Source: Ectothiorhodospira mobilis (lineage in GTDB: Bacteria; Pseudomonadota; Gammaproteobacteria; Ectothiorhodospirales; Ectothiorhodospiraceae). Taken from it: a stretch of DNA of 64,000 nt. Position 1 is the first letter of the stretch. Every line of letters starts with the position of its first letter. Shown here piece after piece: positions 18,895 through 29,010 of the stretch. The notes below the pieces were generated by a model, which ran no database searches, was not told where the DNA came from, and saw nothing but the letters and a program-made list of their open reading frames with translations. A program made the translations under genes and the position numbers. The stretch lies in assembly GCF_016584115.1 (NCBI RefSeq), contig NZ_NRSK01000007.1:42745-106744 (forward strand), given 5' to 3'.

Positions 18895-20895
18895 TCAGAG
18901 GGCAAAGGCCAGGATCAGCCCCAGCAACCCGATGATCATGGCGAAGGCGTAGTGGTAGAGGTAGCCGGTCTGGCCCAGCCGCAGCCGGCCCGCCGCCCAG
19001 CCCACCGCGCGCGAGCTGCCGTTCACCAGGAGCGTGTCGATGATCAGGGCATCCCCGAAACGCCAGAGGAACTGCCCCAGGCGGCGGGTGCCACCGGCGA
19101 ACACCGCATCGTTGAAGGCGTCAAAGCCATAGCCCCGTTCCAGCGTCGCATGCAGCCAGGGGAGGCGCTCCCGGGCCACCCGGGCGATCCCCGGACGGCG
19201 CAGGTAGATGTACCAGGCGCTCACCAGCCCGGCCATGGCCAGCCAGAAGGGGGGCATCATCAGCCCGTGGGCGAGATAGCCCCAGACCCCGTGGTAGTGA
19301 TGTCCCAGCTCCGCCAGCACATCCCGGGACGGGTCCACCTGCAGGACGCCATTGAAGAAATCCCCGAAGAGCAGCGGCCCGATGAGATAGCCGGCGAAGA
19401 CCGAGGGGATGGCCAGCAGCACCAGGGGCAGGGTCACCACCCAGGGGGATTCCCTGGGTTCCCCCCCAGATCCATGATGGCCATGGTGGCCATGATCTTC
19501 GTCATGGCCATGCTCCGGCGGCGGGGCATGGCGGAAACGCTCCTCGCCGTGGAACACCATGAAGAACATGCGGAAGGTGTACAGGGCGGTGACAAAGACC
19601 CCCGCCAGCACCAGCACATAGGCGAAACCGGCGCCGGGAGTGGCGGACAGGTGCACCGCCTCGATGATGCCGTCCTTGGAGAAAAATCCGGAAAAACCCG
19701 GGAAGCCGATCAGGGCCAGGGCCCCGATCAGGGCGGTGACATAGGTCACCGGCATGTACTTGCCCAGCCCCCCCATGCGCCGCATGTCCTGCTCGTGGTG
19801 CATGGCGATGATCACCGAACCGGCCGCCAGGAACAGCAGCGCCTTGAAAAAGGCATGGGTCATGAGGTGGAAGATGCCCGCGGCATAGGCCGAGGCCCCC
19901 AGGGCCACGGTCATGTAGCCCAGCTGGGACAGGGTGGAATAGGCCACCACCCGCTTGATGTCGTTCTGCACCAGGCCGATGAGCCCCATGAAGAAGGCCG
20001 TGATGGCGCCGATCACCAGGATAAAGCCCAGGGCCGCCACGGAATGCTCGTACAGGGGCGACATGCGGGCCACCATGAAGATCCCGGCGGTCACCATGGT
20101 GGCGGCATGGATCAGGGCGGAGATGGGGGTGGGACCCTCCATGGAATCGGGCAGCCACACATGCAGCGGCACCTGGGCCGACTTGGCCATGGCGCCGATG
20201 AAAAGCAGGATGCAGGCCACGGAGAGCAGGGACCACTCGGTGCCCGGCAGCAGGCTCAGGGTGATGCCCGAGAGCTCGTCGGCCCGGGCAAACAGGGTGG
20301 CGTAGTCCAGGCTGGAGGTGTGCAGCACCAGGGCGGCGATGCCCAGGACGAAGGCCATGTCCCCCACGCGGTTGACGATGAAGGCCTTGAGGTTGGCGTA
20401 GATGGCCGAGGGCCGCCGGAACCAGAAGCCGATGAGCAGGTAGGACACCAGCCCCACCGCCTCCCAGCCGAAGAACAGCTGCAGGAAGTTGTTCGCCATC
20501 ACCAGCATCAGCATGGAAAAGGTGAACAGGGAGATGAGGGCGAAGAAGCGCTGATAGCCCGGGTCATCCCGCATATAGCCGATGGTGTAGATGTGCACCA
20601 TGAAGGAGACGAAGGTCACCACCAGCATCATCAGGGCCGTCAGCCGGTCCACCAGAAAGCCCACCTCGAAGCGGAAGCCATCCGAGACCAGCCAGGTGTA
20701 GACACTGTCGTTGTAGGGGGCCGCCCCGGCCACGGCGTGCTGCCAGAAGACATATGCCGACAGGAAAAAGGACACGGCCACCCCGGCGATGGTGACGCTG
20801 TGGGCCCCTGCCCGGCCCACCTGGCGTCCCAGGAGCCCGGCGACCGCGGCCCCCAGCAGCGGGGCCAGCACGATGGCGAGATAGATCGATTCCAT
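18895..20895 (-). CDS. nuoL: NADH-quinone oxidoreductase subunit L
   Basis: This 666-residue distal antiporter-like subunit carries the long lateral helix in its C-terminal third. Family blocks are FFGWEAVGLVSYLLIGFWF, AKSAQVPLHVWLPDSMEGPT, ALIHAATMVTAGIFMVARM and QNDIKRVVAYSTLSQLGYM. A His/Asp-rich stretch, EHGHDEDHGHHGHHG near residue 466, lies in a loop before the lateral-helix region and is variable among species. The start codon lies 4 bases after the nuoK stop. Confidence 0.97.
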   Translation of the reverse strand: MESIYLAIVLAPLLGAAVAGLLGRQVGRAGAHSVTIAGVAVSFFLSAYVFWQHAVAGAAPYNDSVYTWLVSDGFRFEVGFLVDRLTALMMLVVTFVSFMVHIYTIGYMRDDPGYQRFFALISLFTFSMLMLVMANNFLQLFFGWEAVGLVSYLLIGFWFRRPSAIYANLKAFIVNRVGDMAFVLGIAALVLHTSSLDYATLFARADELSGITLSLLPGTEWSLLSVACILLFIGAMAKSAQVPLHVWLPDSMEGPTPISALIHAATMVTAGIFMVARMSPLYEHSVAALGFILVIGAITAFFMGLIGLVQNDIKRVVAYSTLSQLGYMTVALGASAYAAGIFHLMTHAFFKALLFLAAGSVIIAMHHEQDMRRMGGLGKYMPVTYVTALIGALALIGFPGFSGFFSKDGIIEAVHLSATPGAGFAYVLVLAGVFVTALYTFRMFFMVFHGEERFRHAPPPEHGHDEDHGHHGHHGSGGEPRESPWVVTLPLVLLAIPSVFAGYLIGPLLFGDFFNGVLQVDPSRDVLAELGHHYHGVWGYLAHGLMMPPFWLAMAGLVSAWYIYLRRPGIARVARERLPWLHATLERGYGFDAFNDAVFAGGTRRLGQFLWRFGDALIIDTLLVNGSSRAVGWAAGRLRLGQTGYLYHYAFAMIIGLLGLILAFAL

Positions 20896-20899
20896 GGTC

Positions 20900-21205
20900 T
20901 TACCCCTTCATCTCGTCCAGATCCTGGACGTTGATGGTCTCGCGGTTGCGGAACACCAGCACCAGGATGGCCAGGCCGATGGCCGCCTCGGCGGCCGCCA
21001 CGGTGAGGATGAAGAACACGAACACCTGCCCCACCAGATCCCCCAGGTAATGGGAGAAGGCCACGAAGTTCATGTTCACCGCCAGCAGCATGAGCTCGAC
21101 GCACATCAGCAGGATGATCAGGTTTTTCCGGTTCAGGAAGATCCCGGTCACGCTGAGCGCGAACAGGATCGCCCCGAGAACGAGGTAATGCGACAGAGGA
21201 ATCAT
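20900..21205 (-). CDS. nuoK: NADH-quinone oxidoreductase subunit K
   Basis: This 101-residue subunit has three helices and the usual NuoK length. The conserved glutamate in [20 protein letters not shown] and that in [20 protein letters not shown] are the membrane-embedded acidic residues needed for proton translocation. It starts at 21205, after an unusual 150-base gap behind nuoJ, and precedes nuoL by 4 bases. Confidence 0.97.
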   Translation of the reverse strand: MIPLSHYLVLGAILFALSVTGIFLNRKNLIILLMCVELMLLAVNMNFVAFSHYLGDLVGQVFVFFILTVAAAEAAIGLAILVLVFRNRETINVQDLDEMKG

Positions 21206-21355
21206 GGTTGGTCCCGTTGTTTGGCCCTGCGCAGGTCTCCCGACGCCGCCCGCCCAGGTGGTTTCAGCCCAGGACCGGCGGCGCGCAGGCCACCCCCGGA
21301 AGGCCCTTCGGCCTCCGGCAGTGGCCGGCTCCCCGGCCCGCGGTTGCGTTCCCCT
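21206..21355 (-). other. Hairpin-rich spacer between nuoJ and nuoK
   Basis: These 150 bases hold no recognisable gene and interrupt an operon in which other gaps are under 60 bases. On the minus strand CCGGAGGCC GAAG GGCCTTCCGG folds into a hairpin with one bulge, flanked by further GC-rich palindromic pieces. No T-run follows. It may be an mRNA processing or stability element, or relic sequence. Confidence 0.5.
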
Positions 21356-21949
21356 TTATTGTTTTTCGCTGTGCATCTTCACCATGCGCACCCGTTCGTT
21401 GCGCCGCACCCGGGCCTGACGCCCCGGATCCAGGTGAAGGGTCCCCGGCCGCCGCCGCAGGGTCAGGGCGATGGCAGCGATGATCGCCACCAGCAGGATC
21501 ACGGCCGCGATCTCGAAGGGATAGACGTACTCGGTATAGAGCAGATGCCCCAGGGCCGCGGTGTTGCTGTGATCCGCCGCGGCCCGCTCCGGCCCGGGGA
21601 TGCGAAACACCCCGGCGCCCACCACCATGGCCATCAGCCCCATCATGCCCACGGCCACCACCAGCCCCACCGGCAGGAAACGGGCGAACCCCTCCCGCAT
21701 GCGGGCGATGTTGATGTCCAGCATCATGACCACGAACAGGAACAGCACCATCACCGCCCCCACGTAGACCAGCACCAGGAGGATGCCCAGAAACTCCGCC
21801 TCCAGCATCACCCAGTGGAAAGCGGTGGCGAAGAAGGCCAGCACCAGGGCCAGGGCCGCGTGCACGGGGTTGCGCACCGTGATCACGGCCACCGCCGCAG
21901 CCACCAGCACGGTGGACATGGCATAGAACAGGATCTCTTCCACAGTCAT
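21356..21949 (-). CDS. nuoJ: NADH-quinone oxidoreductase subunit J
   Basis: This 197-residue membrane subunit has five hydrophobic segments. NPVHAALALVLAFFATAFHW, EAEFLGILLVLVYVGAVMVL and FLFVVMMLDINIA are typical of NuoJ. The third helix in this family carries the pi-bulge involved in coupling. The C-terminal segment TLRRRPGTLHLDPGRQARVR is basic and cytoplasmic. It follows nuoI by 16 bases. Confidence 0.97.
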   Translation of the reverse strand: MTVEEILFYAMSTVLVAAAVAVITVRNPVHAALALVLAFFATAFHWVMLEAEFLGILLVLVYVGAVMVLFLFVVMMLDINIARMREGFARFLPVGLVVAVGMMGLMAMVVGAGVFRIPGPERAAADHSNTAALGHLLYTEYVYPFEIAAVILLVAIIAAIALTLRRRPGTLHLDPGRQARVRRNERVRMVKMHSEKQ

Positions 21950-21965
21950 GATCGGGGCCTCCTCC

Positions 21966-22457
21966 TCAACGATAGGGCGCGTCGGCGGCGCGGGCGGCCG
22001 CGATCTCGGCCTCGTACTTGTCCCCGATGGCCAGGAGCTTCTCCTTGGTCATGATCTGCTCGCCCCGGGTCTCGAAATGGTAGTGCTGGATATGGGTCTC
22101 CACGATGGAGTCCACCGGACAGGCCTCCTCGCAGAAGCCGCAGTAGATGCACTTGAACAGATCGATGTCATAGCGCGTTGTGCGCCGCGTGCCGTCCTCC
22201 CGCGGGGCCGATTCGATGGTGATGGCCAGGGCCGGACATACCGCCTCGCAGAGTTTGCAGGCGATGCAGCGCTCCTCCCCGTTGGGATAGCGGCGCAGGG
22301 CGTGCAGGCCGCGGAAGCGGGGGGAGATGGGGGTGTTCTCCTCCGGGAACTGGACCGTGATCTTGCGCCTGAACAGGTGCCGGCCGGTGAGCTTGAGCCC
22401 CACCAGCAGCTCCCACAGCATGAAGGTCTTGAAGAACTGCACAATCGCCGTGGCCAT
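21966..22457 (-). CDS. nuoI: NADH-quinone oxidoreductase subunit I (two [4Fe-4S] clusters)
   Basis: This 163-residue ferredoxin-like subunit carries clusters N6a and N6b. The two ligand sets are [12 protein letters not shown] and [12 protein letters not shown], each CxxCxxCxxxCP. I choose the ATG at 22457 ([20 protein letters not shown]) because GGAGGG lies 7 bases upstream and the length then matches the family. A frame start 9 codons earlier lacks support. Confidence 0.97.
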   Translation of the reverse strand: MATAIVQFFKTFMLWELLVGLKLTGRHLFRRKITVQFPEENTPISPRFRGLHALRRYPNGEERCIACKLCEAVCPALAITIESAPREDGTRRTTRYDIDLFKCIYCGFCEEACPVDSIVETHIQHYHFETRGEQIMTKEKLLAIGDKYEAEIAAARAADAPYR

Positions 22458-22471
22458 GATCATTCCCTCCT

Positions 22472-23533
22472 TCAAGCGAACCACGGGCCCAGGCCGAAGG
22501 CGACGGCCACACCCTCGAGGAAGAGCCAGACGATGGTCACGGGGATCAGCACCTTCCAGCCCAGGCGCATGATCTGGTCATAGCGGTAGCGGGGGAAGGT
22601 GGCGCGGAACCACAGGAACAGGAACAGGAAGAAGGCCGTCTTCGCCAGGAACCAGTGGATGCCGCCGTCCAGGACCCAGCCGATCACCGGCAGGGCAAAG
22701 GCCGCCTGCGGCAGGAGGCCCTCCAGGGGGGAGAGCCAGCCGCCCAAAAACAGCAGAGCCGTGAGGGCGGAGATGAGGATCATGTTGGCGTACTCCGCCA
22801 GGAAGAACACGGCGAAGGCCATACCGGAGTATTCCACATGGAAGCCGGCCACGATCTCCGACTCCCCCTCCGCCACGTCAAAGGGCGCCCGGTTGGTCTC
22901 CGCCACCCCCGAGATGAAGTACACCAGGAACAGGGGCAGCAGCGGCAGCAGGAACCAGTGGTACACGCTCCCCCGCTGTGCCTCGACGATCTCCCCCAGG
23001 TTCAGGCTGCCGGCGGCCATGATGACCCCCACCAGGGCAAAGCCCATGGCGATCTCGTAGGAGATGATCTGGGCCGCCGAACGCAGGGACCCCAGCAGGG
23101 CGTAGCGGGAGTTGGAGGCCCAGCCGGCGACGATGATGCCGTACACCCCCAGGGAGGTGAGGGCCAGGATGTACAACAGACCGGCGTTGATGTCGGCGAT
23201 GGCCATGCCGTCGTCGAAGGGCACCACCGCCCAGGCCGCCAGGGACGGGGCGATGGCCAGCACCGGCGCCGTCAGGAACAGATAGCGGTTGGCATTGGTG
23301 GGGACGATCACCTCTTTGGTGAGCAGCTTGAGGGCATCGGCGATGGGCTGCAGGAAGCCCCGGGGCCCCACCCGGTTGGGCCCGATGCGGATCTGGATGT
23401 AGCCGATGATCTTGCGCTCGGCGAAGGTGGTGTAGGCCACGGCCAGGAGCAGCGGCGTCAGCAGCAGGGTGATCTTGGCCGAGATCTGCATGATCACCGG
23501 CAGTCCTTCCCAGTATTGAACGATGGCTTGCAT
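22472..23533 (-). CDS. nuoH: NADH-quinone oxidoreductase subunit H
   Basis: This 353-residue membrane subunit forms part of the quinone-binding cavity. [20 protein letters not shown] near residue 36, [20 protein letters not shown] after it, and [20 protein letters not shown] in the loop near the quinone site are diagnostic. It is 15 bases downstream of nuoG and 14 upstream of nuoI. Confidence 0.98.
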   Translation of the reverse strand: MQAIVQYWEGLPVIMQISAKITLLLTPLLLAVAYTTFAERKIIGYIQIRIGPNRVGPRGFLQPIADALKLLTKEVIVPTNANRYLFLTAPVLAIAPSLAAWAVVPFDDGMAIADINAGLLYILALTSLGVYGIIVAGWASNSRYALLGSLRSAAQIISYEIAMGFALVGVIMAAGSLNLGEIVEAQRGSVYHWFLLPLLPLFLVYFISGVAETNRAPFDVAEGESEIVAGFHVEYSGMAFAVFFLAEYANMILISALTALLFLGGWLSPLEGLLPQAAFALPVIGWVLDGGIHWFLAKTAFFLFLFLWFRATFPRYRYDQIMRLGWKVLIPVTIVWLFLEGVAVAFGLGPWFA

Positions 23534-23548
23534 GCTCGGACCCCGATC

Positions 23549-25933
23549 TCAGACCTTGTTCAGTTCCACCGCGCCGTGGCTGCGGCCCAGGTTCCGGGTG
23601 GCGGCCACGCCCACGGGGAGCCAGACACAACCCTCCGGGATGGCCTCATCCAGTGCCAGGGGCAGGCGCGCCGAGAGCCCGTCCTGACGCACCTCCACCT
23701 GCCCCCCCTCCTCCAGTCCCAGGGACCGGGCCTGGCGGGGATGGATCCGGGCCAGGGCATGGGCCCCGGCATCCTCCGTCGCCTGCAGGGGGGCCGCCCG
23801 CCGCACCAGGGAATCCACCGCATAGGGCCCCACGGCGCCGATGCGCTGTAATCCGCCGGTGGCCTGCGGGACCGCCAGGGGCGAACCGTCATGGCGGTGG
23901 ATGGTGTCAAAGCCCTCCACCCCGGCGGCCTGGAACCGTGCCTTGAGGGCGTCGCGCACCTCTTCGGAGGAGAGGTACTCGAAATCCCCAAGGCCGCTCA
24001 TATTCCCCAGCACCCGCAGCACCTTCCAGGCCGGCCGGGTCTCCCCCGGGGGCTGCGCGGCCCCGGCCACGCTCTGCCAGCGCCCCTCGGCGTTGACATA
24101 GGTGCCCGAGGTCTCGGCGAAGGGGGCCACCGGCAGCAGGACATGGGCCACGCGCTTGAGGGCCTCCCCGGCGAAGGGGGTCAGGGCGGCCACGAAGGCG
24201 GCCGAACCCAGGGCCTTCATGACCCGTGCCGGATCCTCGCAGTCCATGTCCGGCTCCACGTTCAGCAGCAGGCAACCCTTGAGGCCCGGCTGCAGCCATT
24301 GGTCCGATGTCTGCCCCGCCGCCTCCAGGGATTCACCCGCGGGGCCGCGGTGCGCCACGGCGCCGGCGAGCCAGGCCCCGGCGGTATTGCCGCCCTCCGG
24401 GAGATACCCCAGGGTGGCGCCGGTGGTCTCGCAGACCAGCCCCGCCAGGGCGCGCAGCAGGGCGAATTGGGGATGGGCATGGGCCTGCACCCCCAGGAGG
24501 ACGCGGGCCCCCTCCCCTTCTGCCAGGGCCCGGGCCATGGCCTGGACGGGTTCGTCCGTCCGGGCCGCCTGCAGCAGCGCCTCGAACCCCTCGGGTGCAT
24601 TGCGTCCGGCCCGCTCCAGGGCGGCCCGGGCCACCCCCGCCAGGGCCAGGACCATGCCCCGGGGATCGGCGCTCAGCGTCTCGGCGACGGGGAAGTTGAA
24701 GGGCACCTGACGGGGGTTGATGGCCATGATCCGGGCGCCGGCCAGGGCCGCCTTGCGCAGGCGGTGGCCCGCCAGAGGCTGGTCCTTGCGGATCTCCGAG
24801 CCCACCAGCAGGCAGGCGCGGGTCTGCTCCAGGGCCTCCAGGGTATCCCCCAGATAGGGGAACAGCGGGGCCCGGTCCTGATCGCTGAAATCGCTCTGGC
24901 GCAGGCGGTGGTCCAGGTTGCGGATGCCCAGGCCCCGCAGCCACTGCTGCGCCAGGTAGAGCTCCTCCACGCTGGCCTGGGGCGAGAGCAGGGCCCCACA
25001 GGATCCGGCCGGCTGCCCCCGCAGGCCTTCCACCACCCGCGCCAGGGCGGTCTCCCAGTCGGTGGTCACCCACTGGTCCCCCTCGCGGATCATGGGGGAG
25101 GTGAGCCGGTCGGGGGCCGCCAGACCGGTGTAGCTGAAACGGTCGCGGTCGGAGATCCAGGTCTCGTTCACCGCCTCGTTGTGACGGGGCACCACGCGCA
25201 TGACCCGCCCGTTGTAGGTGTGCAGGTGAAGGTTGGAGCCCACACCGTCGTGGGGCGACACGCTGGCATGCTGCACCAGCTCCCAGGCACGGTAGGTGAA
25301 GCGGGAGGGTTTGGCGGTCAGGGCGCCCACGGGGCACAGATCGATGACATTGCCGGAGAGCTCGGAGGTGACCGATTTCTCCACGAAGGTGCCGATCTCC
25401 ATGAACTCGCCGCGGCCGGTGGCCCCCAGTTCCCGCAGGCCGGCGATCTCCTCGCCGAAGCGCACACAGCGGGTGCAGTGGATGCAGCGGGTCATCTCCG
25501 TGGCGATGAGGGGACCGATGTCCTTGTCCTTCACCGCCCGCTTGGCCTCGCTGTAGCGGGAGACATCCTCGCCATAGCCCATGGACACGTCCTGGAGCTC
25601 GCACTCCCCGCCCTGGTCGCACACGGGGCAGTCCAGGGGGTGATTGATGAGCAGGAACTCCATGGTGGCCTTCTGCGCCGCCAGGGCCTTGGGCGAGCGG
25701 GTCCACACGCGCATGCCCTCGGCCACGGGGGTGGCGCAGGCGGGCATGGGTTTGGGGGCCTTCTCCACCTCCACCAGGCACATGCGGCAGTTGGCGGCCA
25801 CCGACAGCTTGTCGTGGTAACAGAACCGGGGGATGCGGATCCCCGCCTCGTCCGTCACCCGGATCAGCATGGTCCCCTTCTTCGCCTTCAGGGGGATGCC
25901 GTCCACCTCGATGTTGACCAGATCCTCACTCAT
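23549..25933 (-). CDS. nuoG: NADH-quinone oxidoreductase subunit G (iron-sulfur, no N7 site)
   Basis: This 794-residue peripheral-arm subunit starts at the ATG at 25933 (MSEDLVNIEVDGIPLKAKKG); the open frame runs further upstream as a shadow of nuoF. The N-terminal ferredoxin domain carries the [2Fe-2S] ligands (CYHDK, CRMCLVEVE). HPLDCPVCDQGGECELQD and CIHCTRCVRFGEEIAGLREL bind the [4Fe-4S] clusters. The four cysteines that hold the extra cluster N7 in E. coli and Thermus are absent: the region reads SVSPHDGVGSN and WISDRDRFSY. A degenerate molybdopterin-oxidoreductase-like domain follows. Gap to nuoF is 32 bases. Confidence 0.97.
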   Translation of the reverse strand: MSEDLVNIEVDGIPLKAKKGTMLIRVTDEAGIRIPRFCYHDKLSVAANCRMCLVEVEKAPKPMPACATPVAEGMRVWTRSPKALAAQKATMEFLLINHPLDCPVCDQGGECELQDVSMGYGEDVSRYSEAKRAVKDKDIGPLIATEMTRCIHCTRCVRFGEEIAGLRELGATGRGEFMEIGTFVEKSVTSELSGNVIDLCPVGALTAKPSRFTYRAWELVQHASVSPHDGVGSNLHLHTYNGRVMRVVPRHNEAVNETWISDRDRFSYTGLAAPDRLTSPMIREGDQWVTTDWETALARVVEGLRGQPAGSCGALLSPQASVEELYLAQQWLRGLGIRNLDHRLRQSDFSDQDRAPLFPYLGDTLEALEQTRACLLVGSEIRKDQPLAGHRLRKAALAGARIMAINPRQVPFNFPVAETLSADPRGMVLALAGVARAALERAGRNAPEGFEALLQAARTDEPVQAMARALAEGEGARVLLGVQAHAHPQFALLRALAGLVCETTGATLGYLPEGGNTAGAWLAGAVAHRGPAGESLEAAGQTSDQWLQPGLKGCLLLNVEPDMDCEDPARVMKALGSAAFVAALTPFAGEALKRVAHVLLPVAPFAETSGTYVNAEGRWQSVAGAAQPPGETRPAWKVLRVLGNMSGLGDFEYLSSEEVRDALKARFQAAGVEGFDTIHRHDGSPLAVPQATGGLQRIGAVGPYAVDSLVRRAAPLQATEDAGAHALARIHPRQARSLGLEEGGQVEVRQDGLSARLPLALDEAIPEGCVWLPVGVAATRNLGRSHGAVELNKV

Positions 25934-25965
25934 GCTCTGCTTCCCGTTGCACCCATCGGCAGGCG

Positions 25966-27246
25966 TCAGGCCGCGTCGGCCACCATGCTGCGGCCGTGCT
26001 CGATGTAGTATTGGAATTCGTGCCGGAAGTGCTTGACGAAACTGCGCACCGGCATCGCCGCGGCGTCCCCCAGGGCGCAGATGGTGCGCCCCTCGATCTT
26101 GCCCGCCACCTCGTCCAGGCGCTCCAGATCCTCCATGCGGCCGCGGCCCTCGACGATGCGGGTGACCATGCGGTAGAGCCAGCCCGTGCCCTCGCGGCAG
26201 GGGGTGCACTGGCCGCAGGACTCGGAGAAGTAGAAACGGGAGATGCGCTGCAGGACCTTGACCATGTCGGTGGTCTCGTCCATGACGATCACCGCCCCGG
26301 AGCCCAGCATGGAGCCGGCCCGGGCGATGCCGTCGTAATCCATGGTGGCCTCCAGCATGGTCTCGGCCGGCACCACGGGCACGGAGGAGCCACCCGGGAT
26401 CACCGCCTTGAGGCGGCGGCCCTGCCACACCCCGCCGGCCATCTCCAGCAACTCCCGGAAGGGGATGCCCATGGGCACCTCGTAGTTGCCGGGGCGTTCC
26501 ACGTGGCCGGAGACGGAGAAGAGCTTCTCGCCGCCACTGCGCTCCACCCCCAGGCCGGCAAACCACTCCCCGCCCTCGCGCAGGATGGCGGGCACCGAGG
26601 CCAGGGTCTCGGTGTTGTTGATGGTGGTGGGCCGGCCGTAGAGACCGACATTGGCCGGGAACGGCGGCTTGTAGCGCGGCTGGCCCTTCTTGCCCTCCAG
26701 GGATTCCAGCAGGGCCGTCTCCTCGCCACAGATATAGGCCCCGGCCCCCAGGGTGGGATAGAGATCGAAGTCCACCCCGGAGCCCAGGATGTCCCTGCCC
26801 AGCCAGCCGTGCTCGTAGGCCTCCCGCACCGCCTGGGCGAAACGCCGGTAGGGCTCGTCCAGGAACTCGCCGCGCATGTAGTTGTAGCCCACCGTGGCGT
26901 CCATGGCATAGCCGGCGATGGCCATCCCCTCCACCAGGGCATGGGGATTGAAGCGCAGGATGTCCCGGTCCTTGCAGGTCCCCGGCTCGGATTCGTCCGA
27001 GTTGCAGACCAGGTAGTTCTGTCCGCCCGTGCCCCTGGGCATGAAGCCCCACTTGATGCCCGCCGGGAAGCCGGCCCCGCCACGGCCGCGCAGGTTGGCC
27101 TTCTTCACCTCCTCGATGACCGCCTCGCGGCTCATCTTCTCCTTGAGAACCTTTTCCAGGGCCTTGTACCCGCCCACCTTGAGATAGTTCTCGTAGGTCC
27201 AGGGCTCGTCGAACCCGCGGGTGGTCATGCAGACGCGATTCACCAT
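25966..27246 (-). CDS. nuoF: NADH-quinone oxidoreductase subunit F (NADH/FMN, N3)
   Basis: This 426-residue subunit binds NADH, FMN and the [4Fe-4S] cluster N3. The glycine-rich [17 protein letters not shown] (near residue 60) and NADH-site region [20 protein letters not shown] are present. The cluster ligands are in [18 protein letters not shown] plus a downstream Cys in [15 protein letters not shown]. It begins at 27246, 4 bases after nuoE. An alternative inner start, [10 protein letters not shown], cannot be excluded. Confidence 0.98.
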   Translation of the reverse strand: MVNRVCMTTRGFDEPWTYENYLKVGGYKALEKVLKEKMSREAVIEEVKKANLRGRGGAGFPAGIKWGFMPRGTGGQNYLVCNSDESEPGTCKDRDILRFNPHALVEGMAIAGYAMDATVGYNYMRGEFLDEPYRRFAQAVREAYEHGWLGRDILGSGVDFDLYPTLGAGAYICGEETALLESLEGKKGQPRYKPPFPANVGLYGRPTTINNTETLASVPAILREGGEWFAGLGVERSGGEKLFSVSGHVERPGNYEVPMGIPFRELLEMAGGVWQGRRLKAVIPGGSSVPVVPAETMLEATMDYDGIARAGSMLGSGAVIVMDETTDMVKVLQRISRFYFSESCGQCTPCREGTGWLYRMVTRIVEGRGRMEDLERLDEVAGKIEGRTICALGDAAAMPVRSFVKHFRHEFQYYIEHGRSMVADAA

Positions 27247-27250
27247 GGGG

Positions 27251-27757
27251 CTACTCCAGGGAGTCCAGGATCTCGTCCACCTTCTCGGGGGTGAGATGCT
27301 CGTAGTAGACGTGGTCCACCTGCATCATGGGTGCGCCACAGCAGGCCGCCAGGCACTCCTCCTCCCGCTTGAGGAAGAAGCGCCCGTCCGGGGTGGTCTC
27401 CCCCAGCCGGATGCCCAGACGTTTTTCCAGGTGGGCGAGGATGCGGTCGGCGCCCCGCAGCATGCAGGAGACATTGGTGCACACGGAGATGGTGTGCCGT
27501 CCCACCGGTTCCAGTTCGAACATGGAATAGAAACTGGCCACCTCGTAGACGGCGATCTCGGGCATGCCGATGTAGTCCGCCACCGCGTCCATGAGCTCGG
27601 TGGTCAGGTGGCCGTGCTCGTGCTGCACGGCCCGCAGCGCCCCCAGCACGGCGGACTGGCGTTGATCCTGCGGGTAGCGCGAGAGCCAGTCGTCGATCTC
27701 GGCGCGCACATGCGCGCTCAGGCGATCGGCATTGCGTTGGGTCGGATTCCCAGCCAT
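27251..27757 (-). CDS. nuoE: NADH-quinone oxidoreductase subunit E ([2Fe-2S] N1a)
   Basis: This 168-residue subunit is read from the ATG at 27757 ([20 protein letters not shown]). The longer open frame runs into nuoD in another frame and is not real. The [2Fe-2S] ligands follow the family spacing: CTNVSC (Cx4C) and later CLAACCGAP (Cx3C). The ATG shares one base with the nuoD stop (TGATG), implying translational coupling. Confidence 0.97.
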   Translation of the reverse strand: MAGNPTQRNADRLSAHVRAEIDDWLSRYPQDQRQSAVLGALRAVQHEHGHLTTELMDAVADYIGMPEIAVYEVASFYSMFELEPVGRHTISVCTNVSCMLRGADRILAHLEKRLGIRLGETTPDGRFFLKREEECLAACCGAPMMQVDHVYYEHLTPEKVDEILDSLE

Positions 27758-29010
27758 CAGCGATCGATCTCCCCAAAGACGATATCCAGGCTGCCGATGA
27801 GGGTGACCACGTCGGCCAGCATGTGTCCGCGGCTCATCTCGTCCAGCGCCGCCAGGTGGGCGAACCCCGGGGCCCGCACCTTCACACGATACGGCTTGTT
27901 GGCCCCATCGGAGACCAGATAGACCCCGAACTCCCCCTTGGGATGCTCCACGGCGGCATAGGCCTCGCCCGCGGGCACACACATCCCCTCGGTGAACAGC
28001 TTGAAGTGATGGATGAGGGACTCCATGTCCGCCTTCATCTCCTCCCGTGGCGGCGGCGCGATCTTGCGATCGTCCACCATCACCGGACCCGGATTCGCCC
28101 GCAGCCAGTCCACGCACTGGCGGATGATGCGGTTGGACTGGCGCATCTCCTCCATGCGCACCAGGTAGCGGTCGTAGGAATCGCCGTTGGCACCCACGGG
28201 GATATCGAACTCCAGGCGGTCGTAGACCTCGTAGGGCTGCTTCCTGCGCAGGTCCCATTCCACGCCGGAGCCGCGCAGCATGGGACCGGTGAAGCCCAGT
28301 TGCAGGGCGCGCTCGGGACTCACCACGCCAACCCCCACGGTGCGCTGACGCCAGATTCGGTTCTCCGTCAGCAGGGTCTCATACTCGTCCACCCGCTGCG
28401 GGAACCGCTCGGTGAAGGCGTCGATAAAGTCCAGCAGCGAACCCTGGCGGTCGGCGTTGATGCGTTCCACCTCCGCCTCGCTCTTCCAGCGGGACGGCTT
28501 GTACTGGGGCATGGTCCCGGGCAGGTCCCGGTTCACGCCACCGGGGCGGTAATAGGTGGCGTGCATGCGCGAGCCGCTCACCGCCTCGTAGCAGTCCACC
28601 AGGTCCTCGCGCTCGCGCAGGCAGTAGAGGAACATGCTCATGGCGCCCACATCCAGGGCATGGGCCCCGAGCCAGAGCAGGTGGTTGAGCAGGCGGGTGA
28701 TCTCGTCGTACATCACGCGGATGTACTGGGCCCGCAGGGGGGGCTGGATGCCCAGCAGACGTTCCAGGGCGAGCACGTAACCATGCTCGTTGCACATCAT
28801 GGATACATAGTCCAGACGGTCCATGTAGCCGATGCTCTGGTTATAGGGCTTGTTCTCCGCCAGCTTCTCGGTGGCCCGGTGCAGCAGACCGATATGCGGA
28901 TCGGCGCGCTCCACCACCTCGCCGTCCATCTCCAGCACCAGGCGCAGCACACCGTGGGCCGCCGGGTGCTGGGGACCGAAGTTGAGGGTGTAGTTGCGGA
29001 TCTCAGGCAT
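27757..29010 (-). CDS. nuoD: NADH-quinone oxidoreductase subunit D
   Basis: This 417-residue subunit descends from the [NiFe]-hydrogenase large subunit and forms the quinone site with Nuo[21 protein letters not shown] at the start is the conserved loop at the quinone head group. Others are [19 protein letters not shown] and the C-terminal [12 protein letters not shown]. It is separate from nuoC, not fused as in E. coli, and overlaps nuoC by 8 bases. Confidence 0.98.
   Translation of the reverse strand: MPEIRNYTLNFGPQHPAAHGVLRLVLEMDGEVVERADPHIGLLHRATEKLAENKPYNQSIGYMDRLDYVSMMCNEHGYVLALERLLGIQPPLRAQYIRVMYDEITRLLNHLLWLGAHALDVGAMSMFLYCLREREDLVDCYEAVSGSRMHATYYRPGGVNRDLPGTMPQYKPSRWKSEAEVERINADRQGSLLDFIDAFTERFPQRVDEYETLLTENRIWRQRTVGVGVVSPERALQLGFTGPMLRGSGVEWDLRRKQPYEVYDRLEFDIPVGANGDSYDRYLVRMEEMRQSNRIIRQCVDWLRANPGPVMVDDRKIAPPPREEMKADMESLIHHFKLFTEGMCVPAGEAYAAVEHPKGEFGVYLVSDGANKPYRVKVRAPGFAHLAALDEMSRGHMLADVVTLIGSLDIVFGEIDR

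Noticed and set aside
15850..20934. A 1694-codon open frame antisense to nuoL, nuoM and nuoN
   Set aside because: It is His/Gln/Gly-rich with no domains and is the mirror of strongly G+C-biased codons in the real nuo genes.
25934..27052. Upstream extension of the nuoG frame over nuoF
   Set aside because: The nuoF protein occupies this stretch in another frame, and the NuoG N-terminus starts cleanly at 25933.
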